Positions 1 to 13,118 of a stretch of DNA of 64,000 nucleotides are shown here, one piece after another; the stretch's first letter is position 1, and every line of letters starts with the position of its first letter. A program made the translations under genes and the position numbers. The stretch is from the NCBI GenBank assembly GCA_002946415.1, contig NJPS01000048.1, positions 1,860,001 through 1,924,000 of the forward strand, given 5' to 3'. Under the pieces are notes generated by a model. It had not been told where the DNA came from and ran no database searches. It was given only the letters and a program-made list of their open reading frames with translations. This DNA is from Rutstroemia sp. NJR-2017a BVV2 (taxonomy: Eukaryota; Ascomycota; Leotiomycetes; Helotiales; Rutstroemiaceae).

Positions 1-778
1 GAGAGCGAGATAAAACAAAAACTCTTTGAAGTCGCTTTCCCAATCGTCGTCGCCGTCGCAAACGGAGAAAGACGGAGATAGTAATTGGTAATTTTCACTC
101 GGATCTTCCTTCTTTGCTTCCTGTTGTCTCCGACCTGGCTAATGGTAGGAATTCCCGATCTTCGAGTTAAAGTGGTTTTCGACCCTGTGTCCAAATCAGG
201 CATAAGTCAGGTCGATCACTCTTATCCAACCAATAAAACGGCGGTTGATGCCTGATATATCACGAGACTTGGTGGACTTACCGCGTCTCAAATCGCGTCC
301 AGAATCAGGCATGGAGCGAATAAGAGGAACTTTATTCTTCTTAGGAGGTGGCAACTCGGTCTCGAAATTTCATTCAACCCGTTTTCTTTTTGTTACATCT
401 ATCTAGCGGCTGCGAATAACCTCGTTCTTTTGTGCAGCCTTGCGCTTTATAGAAACTATTTTTTGTCCGTTCGTTGCCTTCTGTTTCACAATTGTTTAAT
501 TGTCACAACGATACCTTCCCCGCCGACCCTACGTCAGTTGCGGTCCGGTCGCTTTGCCTGCGGATTGATAGCGATAGCAGCAGCTTGTCAAGCTTAATTT
601 GGACAATCAACTCCACTCTCTACACCATCATTGTACCTGCATATTCTCGCGGGCCACCTTGACATTTCACTTTATACTTGCTTTACTTTTTTCGAAAAAG
701 CATTCATTCTTTGTCATTGTTGACAATTGCAAAGATTTACTTGCAATCTCTTGTCTAACTATCAAACAACCAATCATC
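1..778. other. Intergenic / RAD16 upstream region
   Basis: There is no supported gene in this stretch. It runs from the window edge to the RAD16 start codon and should hold that gene's promoter and 5' UTR. The last 150 bases are pyrimidine- and AT-rich, as is common just upstream of fungal start codons. Short open frames here lack recognisable content. Confidence 0.5.
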
Positions 779-3700
779 ATGGCACCTGCCGGAAGACCTA
801 GGGGGAGACCAAGGAAGATTGCGGATAGCAGCGTAGGGAGCTCTCGAACAAGCTCACGATTGTCTTGTGAGTTTCTCTCCAGCAGCCTACGACCGACCGC
901 CTGTTGATGAGATGCGGTACTGATATCTTCTGTGAATAGCCACCAAACGAGGCTCGGATCTTTTGCTCGATGAACTCTCTTCACCATTTCCACAAACGAA
1001 GTCTCGTTCTAGCACTCGACTTTCCACCTCCCTTCGGGACATCGGCGATGATGCATCGGTCTCGGATTTGCCCTCACCTTCAATGATCTCAGAGTTTACA
1101 AGTGCTCAAAAGTCGTCAAGCAAGGGCGGGAGAAAAGAGAAAGAGGTTGTCACTCCTCAAGATTCACTTTCGTCTATTTCTACAGGCAACGATTTTGAGG
1201 AAAGCGATTACTCAACTCCAGGAACAAGTGCTGTTGCAACACCGGCAGAACTCACCAAACCTATCGTCCATACAGCAGGCACATCTTTGCAACGAGGTAG
1301 ACGTGCAACGGCTGCTACGGTTCCAACTCCCTCTGTCAACGCTTCCGTTCGAGCAAGAGCACTTGCGAACAGTGAATTCTCCCTCGGTGCCTCTAGAAAT
1401 AAGCGCAAGCGTGTGGAGTCAGAGGACGAGGATGAAGACAATACACCTGATGCGCAACTTGCCCGCGCACTCCAGGAACAGGAGGACTCGGTCGCGAAAT
1501 CTATGGTGGCTACCTCCGAACTACCTGTACGGCGAACACCGCGTAAGACTCAGCAAATTCTTCCCAAGCTTGATTTCGATCCCAATTTCAGTGACGATGA
1601 TGATGAAGATGAGGAGGTATGGCAACCAGAGCCATCTACCCACATCTCTAAGAAAGTGAAACTGGAACCAAGGGTTGAATTGTCCCGTATCTCAAATTCA
1701 GCCAGCTTTGGCTCATCGAAAAAAGCCAAGGTCGTCCAAGACTCCGACGAAGATGATTTTATAGAAATAGATTCAGACTCAGACATACCACTTTCTCGTT
1801 CTACACGATCTGGTGGGATCAAGCCATCACCTGCGGTTGCCAAGAACAGTCGTATGGCTAAGGTGATTGAGCAACAATCTCAAGCATTCTTAAATCAGGT
1901 CAAAGCGGCGTCATCGACAGGCAAGAGAAAGTCTTTGAGATCCAACGCTATGGACCTTGACACGGCTTCCCCAATGGTAGCTCCAAGACTGTCGAGCGCA
2001 AAGTTGACTCAACGTGCCAATCCACCAAACCTGAAAGCTAATGATCGTAAGGATTCAAACGCAAGCTCTGCTCTGACTGATCTTTCCGACATCGAGTTTC
2101 CTGATAGCCCATCTGAGAGCGAGTTGGACTCTATGCTTGGCTCAGATACAGAATCATCTAATGAGGATCTAGTAACGCCATTAAACCAGAATGGCGTAGC
2201 TCCTCGCACAAGACGCAATCACCGTCATCTCATCAACTCTCTGGAAGAAAGGTCCAGTCGACGAGGGCGCATGGAACGTGCTCGGCTGGTTCAACATCAT
2301 CCGGAAATCAATACCATGTGGAAAGATTTAGAGAATTTACCAAAGATTGGAGATGTCAAGATAGATCAGCCTGCAAACATCAACCGCGAGCTGAAGCCGT
2401 TCCAACTTCAAGGTGTAGCTTGGATGAGAGCGATGGAGAAGACTGAATGGGGCGGTGGATTACTCGGTGATGAGATGGGCATGGGGAAGACGATTCAAGC
2501 TGTGTCTCTCATCATGTCTGATTACCCCGCTAAACAACCATCACTGGTCTTGATTCCCCCGGTGGCTCTGATGCAATGGCAACAGGAAATCGCGGATTAC
2601 ACTGATGGCACTTTGAAGACATTCGTTTTCCATGGGAGCAACGCAAAGACTAAAGGTATTGGTGTTAAGGAATTGATGAAGTACAACGTCATTTTGATGT
2701 CATACAACAGTCTCGAATCGATGTATCGCAAGCAAGAGAAGGGGTTCAAGCGCAAAAATGGTCTTCACAAGGAGAAAAGTCCTATTCACCAAATTCATTT
2801 CCATCGTGTCATCCTTGACGAAGCGCATAGCATTAAGGTAAGGCCTACTCTTTCCTCAACTGACCAAACTAACTCAAGAATAGCAACGAACGTCCGGTTC
2901 TGCAAAAGCATGCTTCGCACTCAAGGCCAGTCACAAATGGTGCTTGTCGGGAACTCCTCTTCAAAACCGTATCGGTGAATTCTTCTCGTTGGTTCGATTC
3001 CTTGATATTCGACCATTCGCATGCTATTTCTGCAAGCAATGTCCATGCTCGACTCTTGAATGGGATATGAATGCCGATAACCGCTGCAAAGGTTGTAACC
3101 ATAGCGGCATGCAACATGTCTCGGTTTTCAACCAAGAATTGCTTAACCCAATTCAGAAGTTTGGCAACAATGGTCCTGGAAAGGAAGCGTTCCGAAAGTT
3201 GCGCATTTTGACAGATCGATTCATGCTTCGTCGTGTCAAGCGTGATCACTCGTCCGCTATGGAACTCCCAGCCAAAGAGATTTATGTTGATCGACAATTC
3301 TTCGGAGAGGAGGAGAATGATTTTGCTGGCAGCATCATGAACAATGGTGCTCGAAAGTTTGAGACATATGTTGCTCAAGGTGTATTGCTCAACAATTATG
3401 CCAACATTTTTGGTCTGATTATGCAGATGAGACAAGTTGCTGATCATCCGGATTTGATTCTGAAAAAGAATGGCGAGGGTGGACAAAACATTCTGGTTTG
3501 CTGTATTTGTGATGAAACTGCTGAAGAGGCAATCAAATCTGCTTGTCGTCATGACTTCTGTCGCGAATGTGCTAAGAATTACTTGCGATCCTCAGGTATG
3601 GTACCTAAATCCCCTCACTTGCTCACTGCTAACTTGTTAGAAAATCCTGATTGTCCCCAATGCCATATTTCCTTGGCCATTGATCTCGAACAACCCGAGA

Positions 3701-4296
3701 TCGAACAAGATGAGGTACAAGTCAAGAAATCCTCCATCATCAATCGAATCAAGATGGAGAATTGGACCTCCTCCTCCAAAATCGAAGCTCTTGTGCATGA
3801 CTTGTATCAATTGCGATCCAAAAACTCCTCTAGCAAATCCATCATCTTCTCGCAATTTACAACGATGCTTCAACTCGTCGAATGGCGTCTCCGCCGTGCA
3901 GGTATCACCACAGTCATGCTCGACGGTTCCATGACCCCCGCTCAACGCCAAGCATCTATCAACCACTTCATGACCGACGTCAACGTCGAATGTTTCCTCG
4001 TCTCTCTCAAAGCCGGCGGTGTCGCGCTGAATCTTACGGAAGCGAGTAAAGTCTTCATTGTCGACCCGTGGTGGAACCCGGCTGCTGAGTGGCAAAGTGC
4101 TGATCGTTGCCATCGTATTGGTCAGGCACGACCGTGCAGTATCACGCGTCTGTGTATTGAGGATTCAGTCGAGAGCAGAATGGTGCTGTTGCAGGAGAAG
4201 AAGGCGAATATGATTAATAGTACGATTAATGCTGACGAGAGTGCGATGGAGAATTTGACGCCGGAGGATATGCAGTTCTTGTTTAGGGGTTCTTAG
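779..4296 (+). CDS. RAD16: DNA repair protein Rad16 (SNF2/RING helicase-like ATPase)
   Basis: Rad16 is the SNF2-family ATPase that works with Rad7 in nuclear global-genome nucleotide excision repair of non-transcribed DNA. I place introns at 867-939, 2838-2883 and 3596-3640, giving 1117 aa. The N-terminal ~450 residues are acidic, Ser-rich and low-complexity, as in fungal Rad16. The Walker A motif GDEMGMGKT lies near residue 540 and the DEAH box (ILDEAHSIK) near 655. A motif resembling the SNF2 SGTPLQNRIGE box follows. A C3HC4 RING (CCICDE...CRHDFCREC...CPQC) begins near 865, inserted between the two helicase lobes as the family requires. Helicase-C motifs (DGSMTPAQRQ; RCHRIGQ) close the protein. 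The third intron is 45 nt, in frame and without a stop, so a naive open frame runs through it; removing it brings the RING's last Cys pair to normal spacing. The gene is convergent with the next one. Confidence 0.95.
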
Positions 4297-4907
4297 ACTC
4301 CGCCTATGATGAAGAGCAGAAGTTCTTTACGCAATGTTTGCTCGGAGATTTGCAGGGGTAGAATGGCTTCTTCTTGCTGTATGGTAAAGTGCTGTTTCAT
4401 GTATCGGTATTCTGCTTGTTTTAGGCGCGGAAAGATTTAACTGCCTCCCAGGCTGAGGAGTCTCGGTCGATAGGAGTGGGTTGGGCTGACAGCTCGTGGA
4501 ATGGAGTGTACGGAAAAGTGAGCGAGGGGTTAAGTTACATTATCTTGAGCTTCTGAGCGCTTGCTACTTGTTGTACCTGGCAAGGAATCTTGCTACCTAG
4601 CTATTTCAGTTGTCGAGAATAATGATATATTATATCGAAATCGCAGCTCTGTTCTTCGTTCTTCACCTGCTTTCACGTGCATGGTGTACATGTCCTAAGG
4701 TGCGGGACACCTCGGAGCCTCTGGCCATGTGTCCTGTGAATACGGTCTTGGAAATATTCTACGTGTCATAGCAAGAGCAGGTACAGAGAAGAGTAAACAT
4801 ACACCTTAAGAATGGGTATCATAAATGCTCAGTTAATACAGGCGCAACATCTCCACTCTAGCCATCCTTTAGCCTCATCCTCTCCTCCCTTCCCATCCAC
4901 AACCCAC
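4297..4907. other. Convergent 3' intergenic region
   Basis: This 611-base stretch separates the 3' ends of RAD16 (+) and the ZW10-like gene (-). It should contain both 3' UTRs. I see no gene; the short frames in it have no recognisable domain. Confidence 0.5.
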
Positions 4908-7843
4908 TTAATCATGCGCCTTCACCTGCACCGGCTTCTCCTTAATATCCTTAATCAACTGTCTCGAGTTCGCGTTTTTCTCAAAACTCAACTCGATAAG
5001 ATCAATGACCTCCTCTTTCGTAAAGCAGAAACTCAGCTCGCTTTCAAACCACAAGTACCTGATATCTTTCAGGTTGCTTTGCAGGATTTCGCCTAGGAAC
5101 TGCAGTTTGATCCAGTCCTTTGCGTATTGGGCTGTCTTGGGCATTTGCTTCTCGTCGTTCTCGTTCTTGAAGAGACTATCAAGCGTCTCGACCTGTAAGA
5201 TCATGGAAGCAACTCTCTCAGCGTCGTCGATACCAAGGTCTGTGAGGTCGAAGACGTCGTTGATTATTTTCAGGGCAACTGTGTTGATCAAGTTTCCGAC
5301 AGCTGAAGCCCATGTGGAGTGTGGAAGAATTGTCTTCCAATTCGCTGATTCTTCTTTGATATGGATGATGACGGCGTTGATCACGGCTGCTGCATCCCCC
5401 TGTTGTAAAAAGTTTTGCGAGCCTAGAAATCATTAGATTGATCACCAACTCGTTTTTTCAGATGTACCTCCTAGCAGATCACCCAGAATTGTACGCTGCG
5501 TATCCATTTCTTTCTTGTATGATCTTTTCCCAAAACTCTCAAGATACTTGATCTCGGAATCAAGCTTAACCAGGTTGTGGGCTCGTGGAGGAACGTCTGT
5601 CCTGGATTGCCATTTGGCAGCGAAATCCTTCAGTTGGTCACATAACCACATGGCATCGTTGTAGGCATACCTATGGGAGTCAGTACATATCCTCAAGCAG
5701 GGTACCGAGCACCATACATGTGTCCTTTTGGGCTTTGAGAATAATAGTATGGAGAAATTGCACGATACATCGCTAGTACCAAAGTGGGAATATTGAACAG
5801 CCCAGCAGCTGCGGGTGTTACAGGAATTGTTTCGTTCCTTGGTAAAGGTCAGCAAACGTAATTTACACGAGGGTTTAGTACATACACCTCCTGCATCAAG
5901 GTTGCACCGTCTTCATATATTGCAGTGACGGATTTGAAGACAGTGATTGGCATTGAAGATGTAGAGTATTTCTCGGAGAGTGTAACGTTTCGCTTCTCTG
6001 CTGGCTTCGCAATCTCGGGATTGGCGGAGGTTGCTGCCGCTGCTGGATCTTCACCTGCATCAGGAAGTGGTTCCACAACAATGTTCTCATCATCGCCCCA
6101 GCCCCAGGCATCATCATCTTCCTCTAGTGCTGCCTGCACGGCAACCGGGTCTGGATGCACAACCGACAGCCTTCGCTCTTCCTCCATTGAAGCTCGATTT
6201 TTGGCTGGTGGGCCAGAGTCAATGTCCATTGCATTCTCTTCTTCTTCTTCATCATCTCCCCACCCCCAATCGTCTGTTACAGTTTCGCCGTGAGAAGTGA
6301 CAGCCATACTGTCATCCAGCGTTACCATTCTTTGCTCGGTGTGTTCAGCAAGATGCGGGGTTCCAATTCCTGACAAGTAGTTGTTGTTAGTCCTTTATCC
6401 TAGGAACGGAGTTACAACATATGCGCCAGTGAGGAACGTACCCAGTGCTAGTTCATTACGTATCCAATCCAAAGAGGAATCCTTTCTCTTCTTGAGCCAG
6501 TGTCTGGGAGCGCCACTGACCCAGTCTAAGAAGACATTCGCTCCTGGCCAGTTCAGTGACTCTAGGGTCAGTGCAAAGGCCTCTGCTTGAGCGAGGGCTT
6601 TTTGGTAATCAACCATACTTTCTAAAGAAGTTGGAATAGCCATATCTAACCAAGTATCAATAATTTTGGAAGATAATTCTGGCATCATTGCATTTGCCAA
6701 TGACATCAATATCTGTTGTGGTAAGTTGTCGACCAGAAAGTGAATAACTGCTTCAACATCTTGAAAAAGAGATTTTATGGTATGATCTGCGTGCTCCTCT
6801 GTAACCCGAATAGTGTTCTGAATGCCATCAATAAACTGGAGGTGCATGAATAGAAGAAACCACGCACCTTTTCAACCGAAAGCTTAAACAAAGAAGGTGT
6901 AACCTCCAACCCCGTCCGCCGAAGTAATATAGCTTCGTTCAACTCGTCCCATATCTCCTTCCCCATGCTTTCAAGCTCTTTATATGCCGTCACACACTTG
7001 CTGACATCGAGCAGAGTTGTAGGGTTATCTGAAAGAGTAAGCAAAGCCCCCGTTGTATCCGTGCAAAAGTCATACCATCAAGTGTTTGGTGTATCTCAAG
7101 AGACGAGCGTTGATGATCGATGCGAATAAGTGATTCTCGAAGCTTTCTTAGCTGTTCCCTAATTGCCTTCTTGATGTCAAAATATCGATACTCGAGTACT
7201 TTAAAGGCGCGGACTCCGCTCTCTGTCGGGATTTCGCCCATGTAATTTCCAGCAGCTGATAACGACTTTAGCTACGTTTCTCTACTTATAATATAGGGTG
7301 ACCTACCCTGGAGGGATCGTAATGCGTTACCGAAGTCATTATTTCCAGCCAGCTGCTCAGCCTTGTCAAGCTCGTCACTTGCTCTTTTTATGCATTGCAG
7401 AGCTACGCACAGCTGCCTATTAAAGACGATCTCCTTCTCTAAAAGAGCTACATGATTCTCCTTATTTTTTAGATCCAACTCTCTGGCTTCCTCTGCCTCG
7501 GCTTGTTGAACAATTTCCGATGCAAGTTTCCTTGATTTGTCGATGTCATTTTGAAGAGTTTGAGCATGCTGAATCCAGGAGTCGATATCCGAGCTTTTGT
7601 CCTTGCTGATATTGCGAACTTCAATCTAATATCAGAAGGTTAGCAGGCACATGAAAGAACTCGTGTATGCTTCCCCATACATACCTCGAGAGAGAGTTTG
7701 GTTTGATTAAGAGCTTCTACGGCTCTCGGGAGAGCCGCAGTGTCCACCAACGATGCAGATATCTGCTCATCTGGAAATTCCCCGTTGGAAGAGAACTCAA
7801 TCAACGTGTTGCCAAGTTGCGCGGGGTCAATTGTCGAAGGCAT
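4908..7843 (-). CDS. ZW10/Dsl1-family centromere/kinetochore and ER-tethering protein
   Basis: Zw10/Dsl1 proteins act in tethering Golgi-derived vesicles to the ER, and in animals also in the kinetochore checkpoint. My model has nine exons; introns (plus-strand coordinates) are 7626-7684, 7256-7306, 7029-7075, 6818-6867, 6370-6441, 5838-5885, 5671-5705 and 5423-5467, giving 842 aa. The N-terminal part is a helical region with coiled-coil character (residues ~40-250). The middle has two acidic Trp/Gly segments (WGWGDDEEEEE and DAWGWGDDEN), which I associate with fungal Zw10 proteins. The helical C-terminal part starts after a conserved-looking GLFNIPTLVLAMYRA stretch. The start is the first ATG; an in-frame GTG six bases upstream is not used. 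The 35-nt intron is suspiciously short, though it is the only placement I found that keeps the frame. Family assignment rests on overall architecture, not a catalytic motif; another Dsl1-complex or RINT1-like protein is the alternative. Confidence 0.72.
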
Positions 7844-8603
7844 TTTCACATGGATTTCACCAATTCATGCAATGCCATAGAGCGATGAGACAAGAAAATA
7901 AGGTATAGCGGGGCGCTCTCGGGATCGGTTGCAAAGAATCACTAGGAGAAGATCCTGCGGCAAAAGCACTGCATACAAAGAATTATAGAAGGTGGAGAAA
8001 AGTAAATCATTGTTTTGAATTGCTTTGCTCCTTCTCTTCCAAGCTGGCATAATGGCGTCAATATTATCTTACCCGCGCGTTTATGATTGCGGTAACCCAC
8101 TTATCTTAAACTTGTCATCCATGCGCGCGGCAGCTAATGTCTTTCACCCCTCCGACCCCTCACACCAATCATATACCACGCTCAAAAGCTTCTTTCGCCA
8201 GCCTTTCCCACGTTTGTGAAGTCAGAGAATCCTTCTACCCCCTATCTTGCGTAAATTAACACAAGACACCAAATAGGTAAGTCTAGATTGCTGTTGGCTG
8301 AGATCTTAAGGCCAGCAAGATCTTCAGAAATCCAACAACAATCCGTTATAACTAACCTTCGTCCTAGCTACTTGATACCTTCTTCCTGGCGACCTCAATT
8401 TTCCGTGCGGCAAACTTCCTGTCCAAACATTACAGACCTCAGGTCTGCAAAAGGTACGAAATTATAATTACATCATTTTTACCCCACAACGGAATAGACA
8501 CTCCATAGCATTGTTGATTGTCTGATCGCTTTTCCTTTCAACCAACCCAAGTACCGCTCCAAGATTCTCTTTGTTGATGAGCTGATATCACGTGCCTTTC
8601 CCC
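7844..8603. promoter_or_regulatory. Divergent promoter region (ZW10-like / M16 peptidase)
   Basis: This 760-base head-to-head region must hold the promoters of the ZW10-like gene (-) and the M16 peptidase (+). A palindromic CACGTG E-box-like site lies at 8589-8594, just before the upstream ATG of the peptidase model. A GTAAGT donor-like site near 8278 could mark a 5' UTR intron. No gene is seen inside. Confidence 0.4.
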
Positions 8604-11600
8604 ATGGCGAGGAAGTTGTACCTGTTTGGAAATCCAAGGTTGTGGATACTGTCAACTATCGTTCCAGTTTTTGCCATTGTTCTCTACTTCATGATGGGTT
8701 TACATTGGTATGTAGCTTGAGCTACAAATCTCCATTAGCTTCTACTCTCTCTGCTCATTTGAACATACTTCTTCTTGTGTTGTTTGCTCCTTACATACCT
8801 TAGATGACTCGCATAGCTTGTGATGAAATCATGATGAAATATCGTAGGCTAAGTAGCCTAATAGGTGTTATGGACTCCACCCTTCATGATTGGATTTCTT
8901 CTCCCTCTACTTATGCTGATGAATTGTATTAGGAACTCGCCAGCCAAGAGGATACTTGACGTTTGGAACCCTTTCAGCTCAAAGGCCAAGATGCCAGGCG
9001 AAGCAAAAAGGACCTACTTTCGCCAAGTGCAGAGCTTCAAAACTGATTATGCACCAACAAACATTACGCAGTATGTCTCCGAACGTACCGGGATGAATGT
9101 GGTTGTTGTGGACCAGAAAGGTCCCAAGGTACATGGATACTTCACCTTAGCTACTGAAATCTTCGATAATTCTGGATCACCACATACCTTAGAACATTTA
9201 TGCTTCATGGGGTCGAAGAGCTATCAGTATAAGGGACTACTCGACAGACTTGCTACGAGAGCTTATTCAATGACAAACGCATGGACTGCCACCGATCACA
9301 CAGCATATACTCTTGACACTGCCGGCTGGGAAGGGTTTTCTCAGATTCTTCCTGTCTATTTGGAACATCTGATCTTACCAACACTTACCGAGGAAGCTTG
9401 TTACACGGAAGTGCATCATATTGATGGCGATGGTAATGATGCGGGTGTCGTTTACTCAGAGATGCAGGGCATTCAAAACACCGGGTCTGACATCCTCGAT
9501 GTGCGGGCCCGACAGCTTCTTTATCCAGAGAATGTTGGGTTTCGTTATGAGACAGGTGGTCTAATGGAGAACCTTCGTGTGTTAACCCCCGAGCGTATTC
9601 GGAAATTCCATAAAGACATGTACCAGCCTAAAAATCTTTGTCTGGTCCTCATTGGGGAGATCAACCAAAAAGAATTATTGGAAATTTTGGATAACTTCGA
9701 AGCAGGTATAATTGATGACATTCCTGCTCCGGATGCACCGTTCAGAAGGTATGTTCCCGACGTCTACACTTGCATCCTCCATTAATTTATTTCAGGCCAT
9801 GGATTGATTCTCCCCAGCCCCCGGCTCTCAAAGAATCGATTGTGGAAGTTGTCCACTTTCCTGAGGAAGACGAATCAATGGGCGAAATCTGGATCGGAAT
9901 GTTCGGACCTGACTGTAAGAGCTCCGTGGATTCATCTGCGCTCAACGTCATTCTTTCATATCTGGCTGGTTCCTCGGCTTCGGTTCTTGAAAACATTATG
10001 GTTGAAAAGGAAGAGCTTGCAAGCTCGATAAGCTACTGGTGGGATGCAAGACCGAACTCCGTAATCTACTTTCAGCCAACTGGAGTGCGAACAGACAAAC
10101 TGGCATTTGTAGAGAAACGCTTGTTTGAGTTGCTAAAAGAAACAGCTTCTAAACCTCTGGACTGGGCATATCTCAAGCAATGTTTGGATAGAGAACGGAG
10201 ACAATGCAGATTCAACGCCGAAAGCTCTGACAGCTTCTATGCGGATAGTATCATAAATGACTTTCTCTTTGGGCACAGAGATGGTTCGACTCTAAAAGAC
10301 ATGGAGAGCATGGCCGAATTCGAGACGTTGAGCAAATGGACTGAGGAACAATGGAGGGCTTTCCTCAAGAAGTGGATTTCTGACGCCCCTCACGTTTCCC
10401 TATTGGGAACACCCTCGAAGGCACTCGCCAAGAAATTGAAGGATAATGAAGAAGCTCGTCTTTCGAAACGGAAAGAAGAGCTAGGTCCTGAAGGTCTTCG
10501 AGAAAAAGCAGAGAAGCTGAAAGCAGCAATTGCTAAGAATGACGCCGAGATACCTGCTTCTCTTCTTCAAAAGTGGCCTGTACCGGGAGTCGAGTCCATT
10601 CATTTCCACGAGTCAATCACCGCAAGATCCGGCCTAGCGAAGAGCTTAGGCACACCCAAAAATGAAATCCAGAAGCTCATCGACGCGCAAGAATCCGACG
10701 TTCCTTTCTTCCTACAGTTCGAACATGTTCCAACCAATTTCGTTCATTTACATCTTCATCTTGGAACCTCCGAGATCCCCACGAAGCATAAACCGCTTCT
10801 CAAGCTATTTATTGACAATTTCTTCGATACGCCCATCCTTCGAGATGGGAAAAGAATCGAATTTGAACAAGTAGTTACAGAACTAGAAGAAGATACGATC
10901 AGTTACGAAATGAGCGGAGGAAATGCTATTGGCAACAGTGACGGTTTGCTTATCAAATTCCAAATCGAACCAGAGAAATACGCCAAAGCAGTTGAATGGA
11001 TCCGAACTATGATGTTTGACAGTATCTTCGATGTCACTCGCCTGAAAGCAGCCGTGAACAAAGTCCTAGCCGATATTCCTGATGACAAACGCGACGGAAG
11101 TCGGATGCTTTATAGTGTCGACGCCATTGTACATCTGGACGACATTTCTGCTGTCAAAGCACGTACTACCATCATCAAAGGCGCATACATGAAACGGCTC
11201 AAGAAACTCCTTGCCAAAGACCCTGAAATCGTCGTCTCTTGGCTTAAGGCCCTTCGCAAATCCATCTTCACATTCTCCAATATGCGTGCCCTCGTCATCG
11301 CTGATGTCAACAAGCTTCCTAACCCCGTCAAATCCTGGACTCCCTTGATCTCTTCTCTCACACCTACCGACTCACTCCTTCCCATAGTCAAACAACACAC
11401 AACTCTTAGTCCAGACGGCAAGAATCCCGGCTCCCGCGGCGCAATCATTATCCCCATCGCAGCCGTCGATTCTTCCTTCCTCCTCACCAACGCACCCGGC
11501 CCGATTTCATACACAGCTGCCGAACTTCCCGCTCTGAAAGTCGCTCTCTCGTTCCTTAGCTCCGTCGAAGGTCCTCTATGGACCGCTGTCCGCGGCACCG

Positions 11601-12319
11601 GTCTTGCATACGGCGCTTCATTCGCGCGCGATGCTGATTGCGGCTTTGTCAATTTCTCCGTCTACCGCTCGCCCGACGCATTCAGGGCTTTTGCTGCAGC
11701 CAAGAAAATCCTCGAGGAGTATATTTCGGGCGACAAGAAATTCGAAGCTAGTTCGTTGGAAGGCGCTATCAGCGATATTGTGGTGAGCATTGTGAACAAT
11801 GCCGCGACCATGGCGGCGGCGGGTCAGGCAAAATTTGTCAATAGTGTGATGAGGGGTTTGGATGATGATTATGACAGCGAGATGTTGAAAAAGGTCAGGG
11901 CTGTTACGGTGGAGGAGATCAAACAGGTCATGAAAGATGTGTTGTTGCCAAGTTTTACACCAGGGAAGAGTAATGTGGTGGTTACTTGTGCGCCGATTAT
12001 GGAGAAGGTGAGGAAGTTTTTCGTCTATTCCTTTTTCTCACCCCTTATCGAAGCTTTCATCTGGATTATCTTGCTAATATACTTTACTTTCATCTAGGGT
12101 ATTGTCGAAGGTTTCCAATCGCTGGGCTACAAGACCGAAGTCAAGACGTTGAAGGATTTCGAGGATGATTACGGGTTGGCGGCCGAGTTCCCAGAATTGC
12201 TTGAGGGGGAGAATGAAGATGATGAGATGGACGACGAGGAGGATGAGGAGGATGAGGATGATGAGACCGGGAGTGAGGATGAAAGTGATGAGGACAGTGA
12301 TCAGGAAATGAAGAATTAG
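8604..12319 (+). CDS. M16-family zinc metallopeptidase (Sdd3/YOL098C-like, presequence-protease relative)
   Basis: This is an inverzincin metallopeptidase: the HTLEH sequence (HxxEH zinc motif, near residue 119) is followed by M16 landmarks including GSKSYQYKG, TNAWTATDHTAY and YSEMQG. Introns are 8708-8932, 9749-9795 and 12008-12097. From the ATG at 8604 the product is 1117 aa; from the ATG at 8991 it is 1063 aa, close to the length I expect for this family. I extend to 8604 because the upstream exon (34 codons plus 2 nt) joins in frame over a GTATGT...TTAG intron and encodes a short basic N-terminus followed by about 20 hydrophobic residues. This would make a signal anchor or targeting segment. 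The other view is that translation starts at 8991. The C-terminal ~40 residues are very acidic (Asp/Glu runs). The family is related to yeast YOL098C, whose substrate is poorly defined, so I assign none. Confidence 0.9.
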
Positions 12320-13118
12320 AACTACATTTAGACTGCTGCCCTTGGTCTTTTGTTGGGGATCATAGTTAGACTGGACGATGTCCACTGGGAATATAGAGAG
12401 ATTCCTTTCCTATACGAATATCTGCAAATTTATTGTCAAGGGTGCCTTTTACGGAGATCATTCCTATCTTTCTTGTTCGTTAGTTTTTCTTTACCTGTCA
12501 GAATGCTCGGCTTACATGTGCCAGACATGCATGCGTGCAGTAAATGCTAAGTCGATTGAAGCGATGTTCTCCTCAGCTATGTCTATGAGTTTGTTGTTGG
12601 GTGCAATGCTTTTCCACGCGGGAATTCGGACGCAAATAAGTATGCATGCATACACAAAATATCCACACGACTGAAAATAGCCTCAGAAAATAATCACAAT
12701 CCCAAACAGATGATACATTCAAACTCTTATGTACGAATAAGCCCTGCAGTAACAACAAAGTCGATGCACAATGACGCGTGAAGTGAAAGTGAGCTGACAT
12801 GTACGTACGTATACGACGAGGCTCAAGGCACCAATCCTCAATCACGAAAATGACTCACCACCGAGACCAAGACACAACAGCAAGAGCACATATCAAAATG
12901 GGGTATAAATGATTGACATTCAACATTAATAGGTAATTAACGAGAGCGATATATTTCGCCGACATCAAGTCTAGCAATCGCCATCTCCAGGAACACCATC
13001 ATATCCATCCATCCATCCATTCATCATAACATCTCATCCCTCATATCCAAGCCCCCCACCCAAAAGAAAAAGATAACTTTTCTCTACCAAATCTCACACA
13101 CACAAAAACCCCATCCAT
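12320..13118. other. Convergent 3' intergenic region
   Basis: These 799 bases lie between the ends of the M16 peptidase (+) and the peptide transporter (-). No coding potential is recognised. A short ATCC tandem run sits at about 13003-13022. AT-rich stretches probably belong to the 3' UTRs. Confidence 0.5.

Noticed and set aside
2990..3010. GGTTCGATTCC, a perfect tRNA B-box-like sequence
   Set aside because: It lies inside a RAD16 exon, and no cloverleaf or A-box is found at the right distance.
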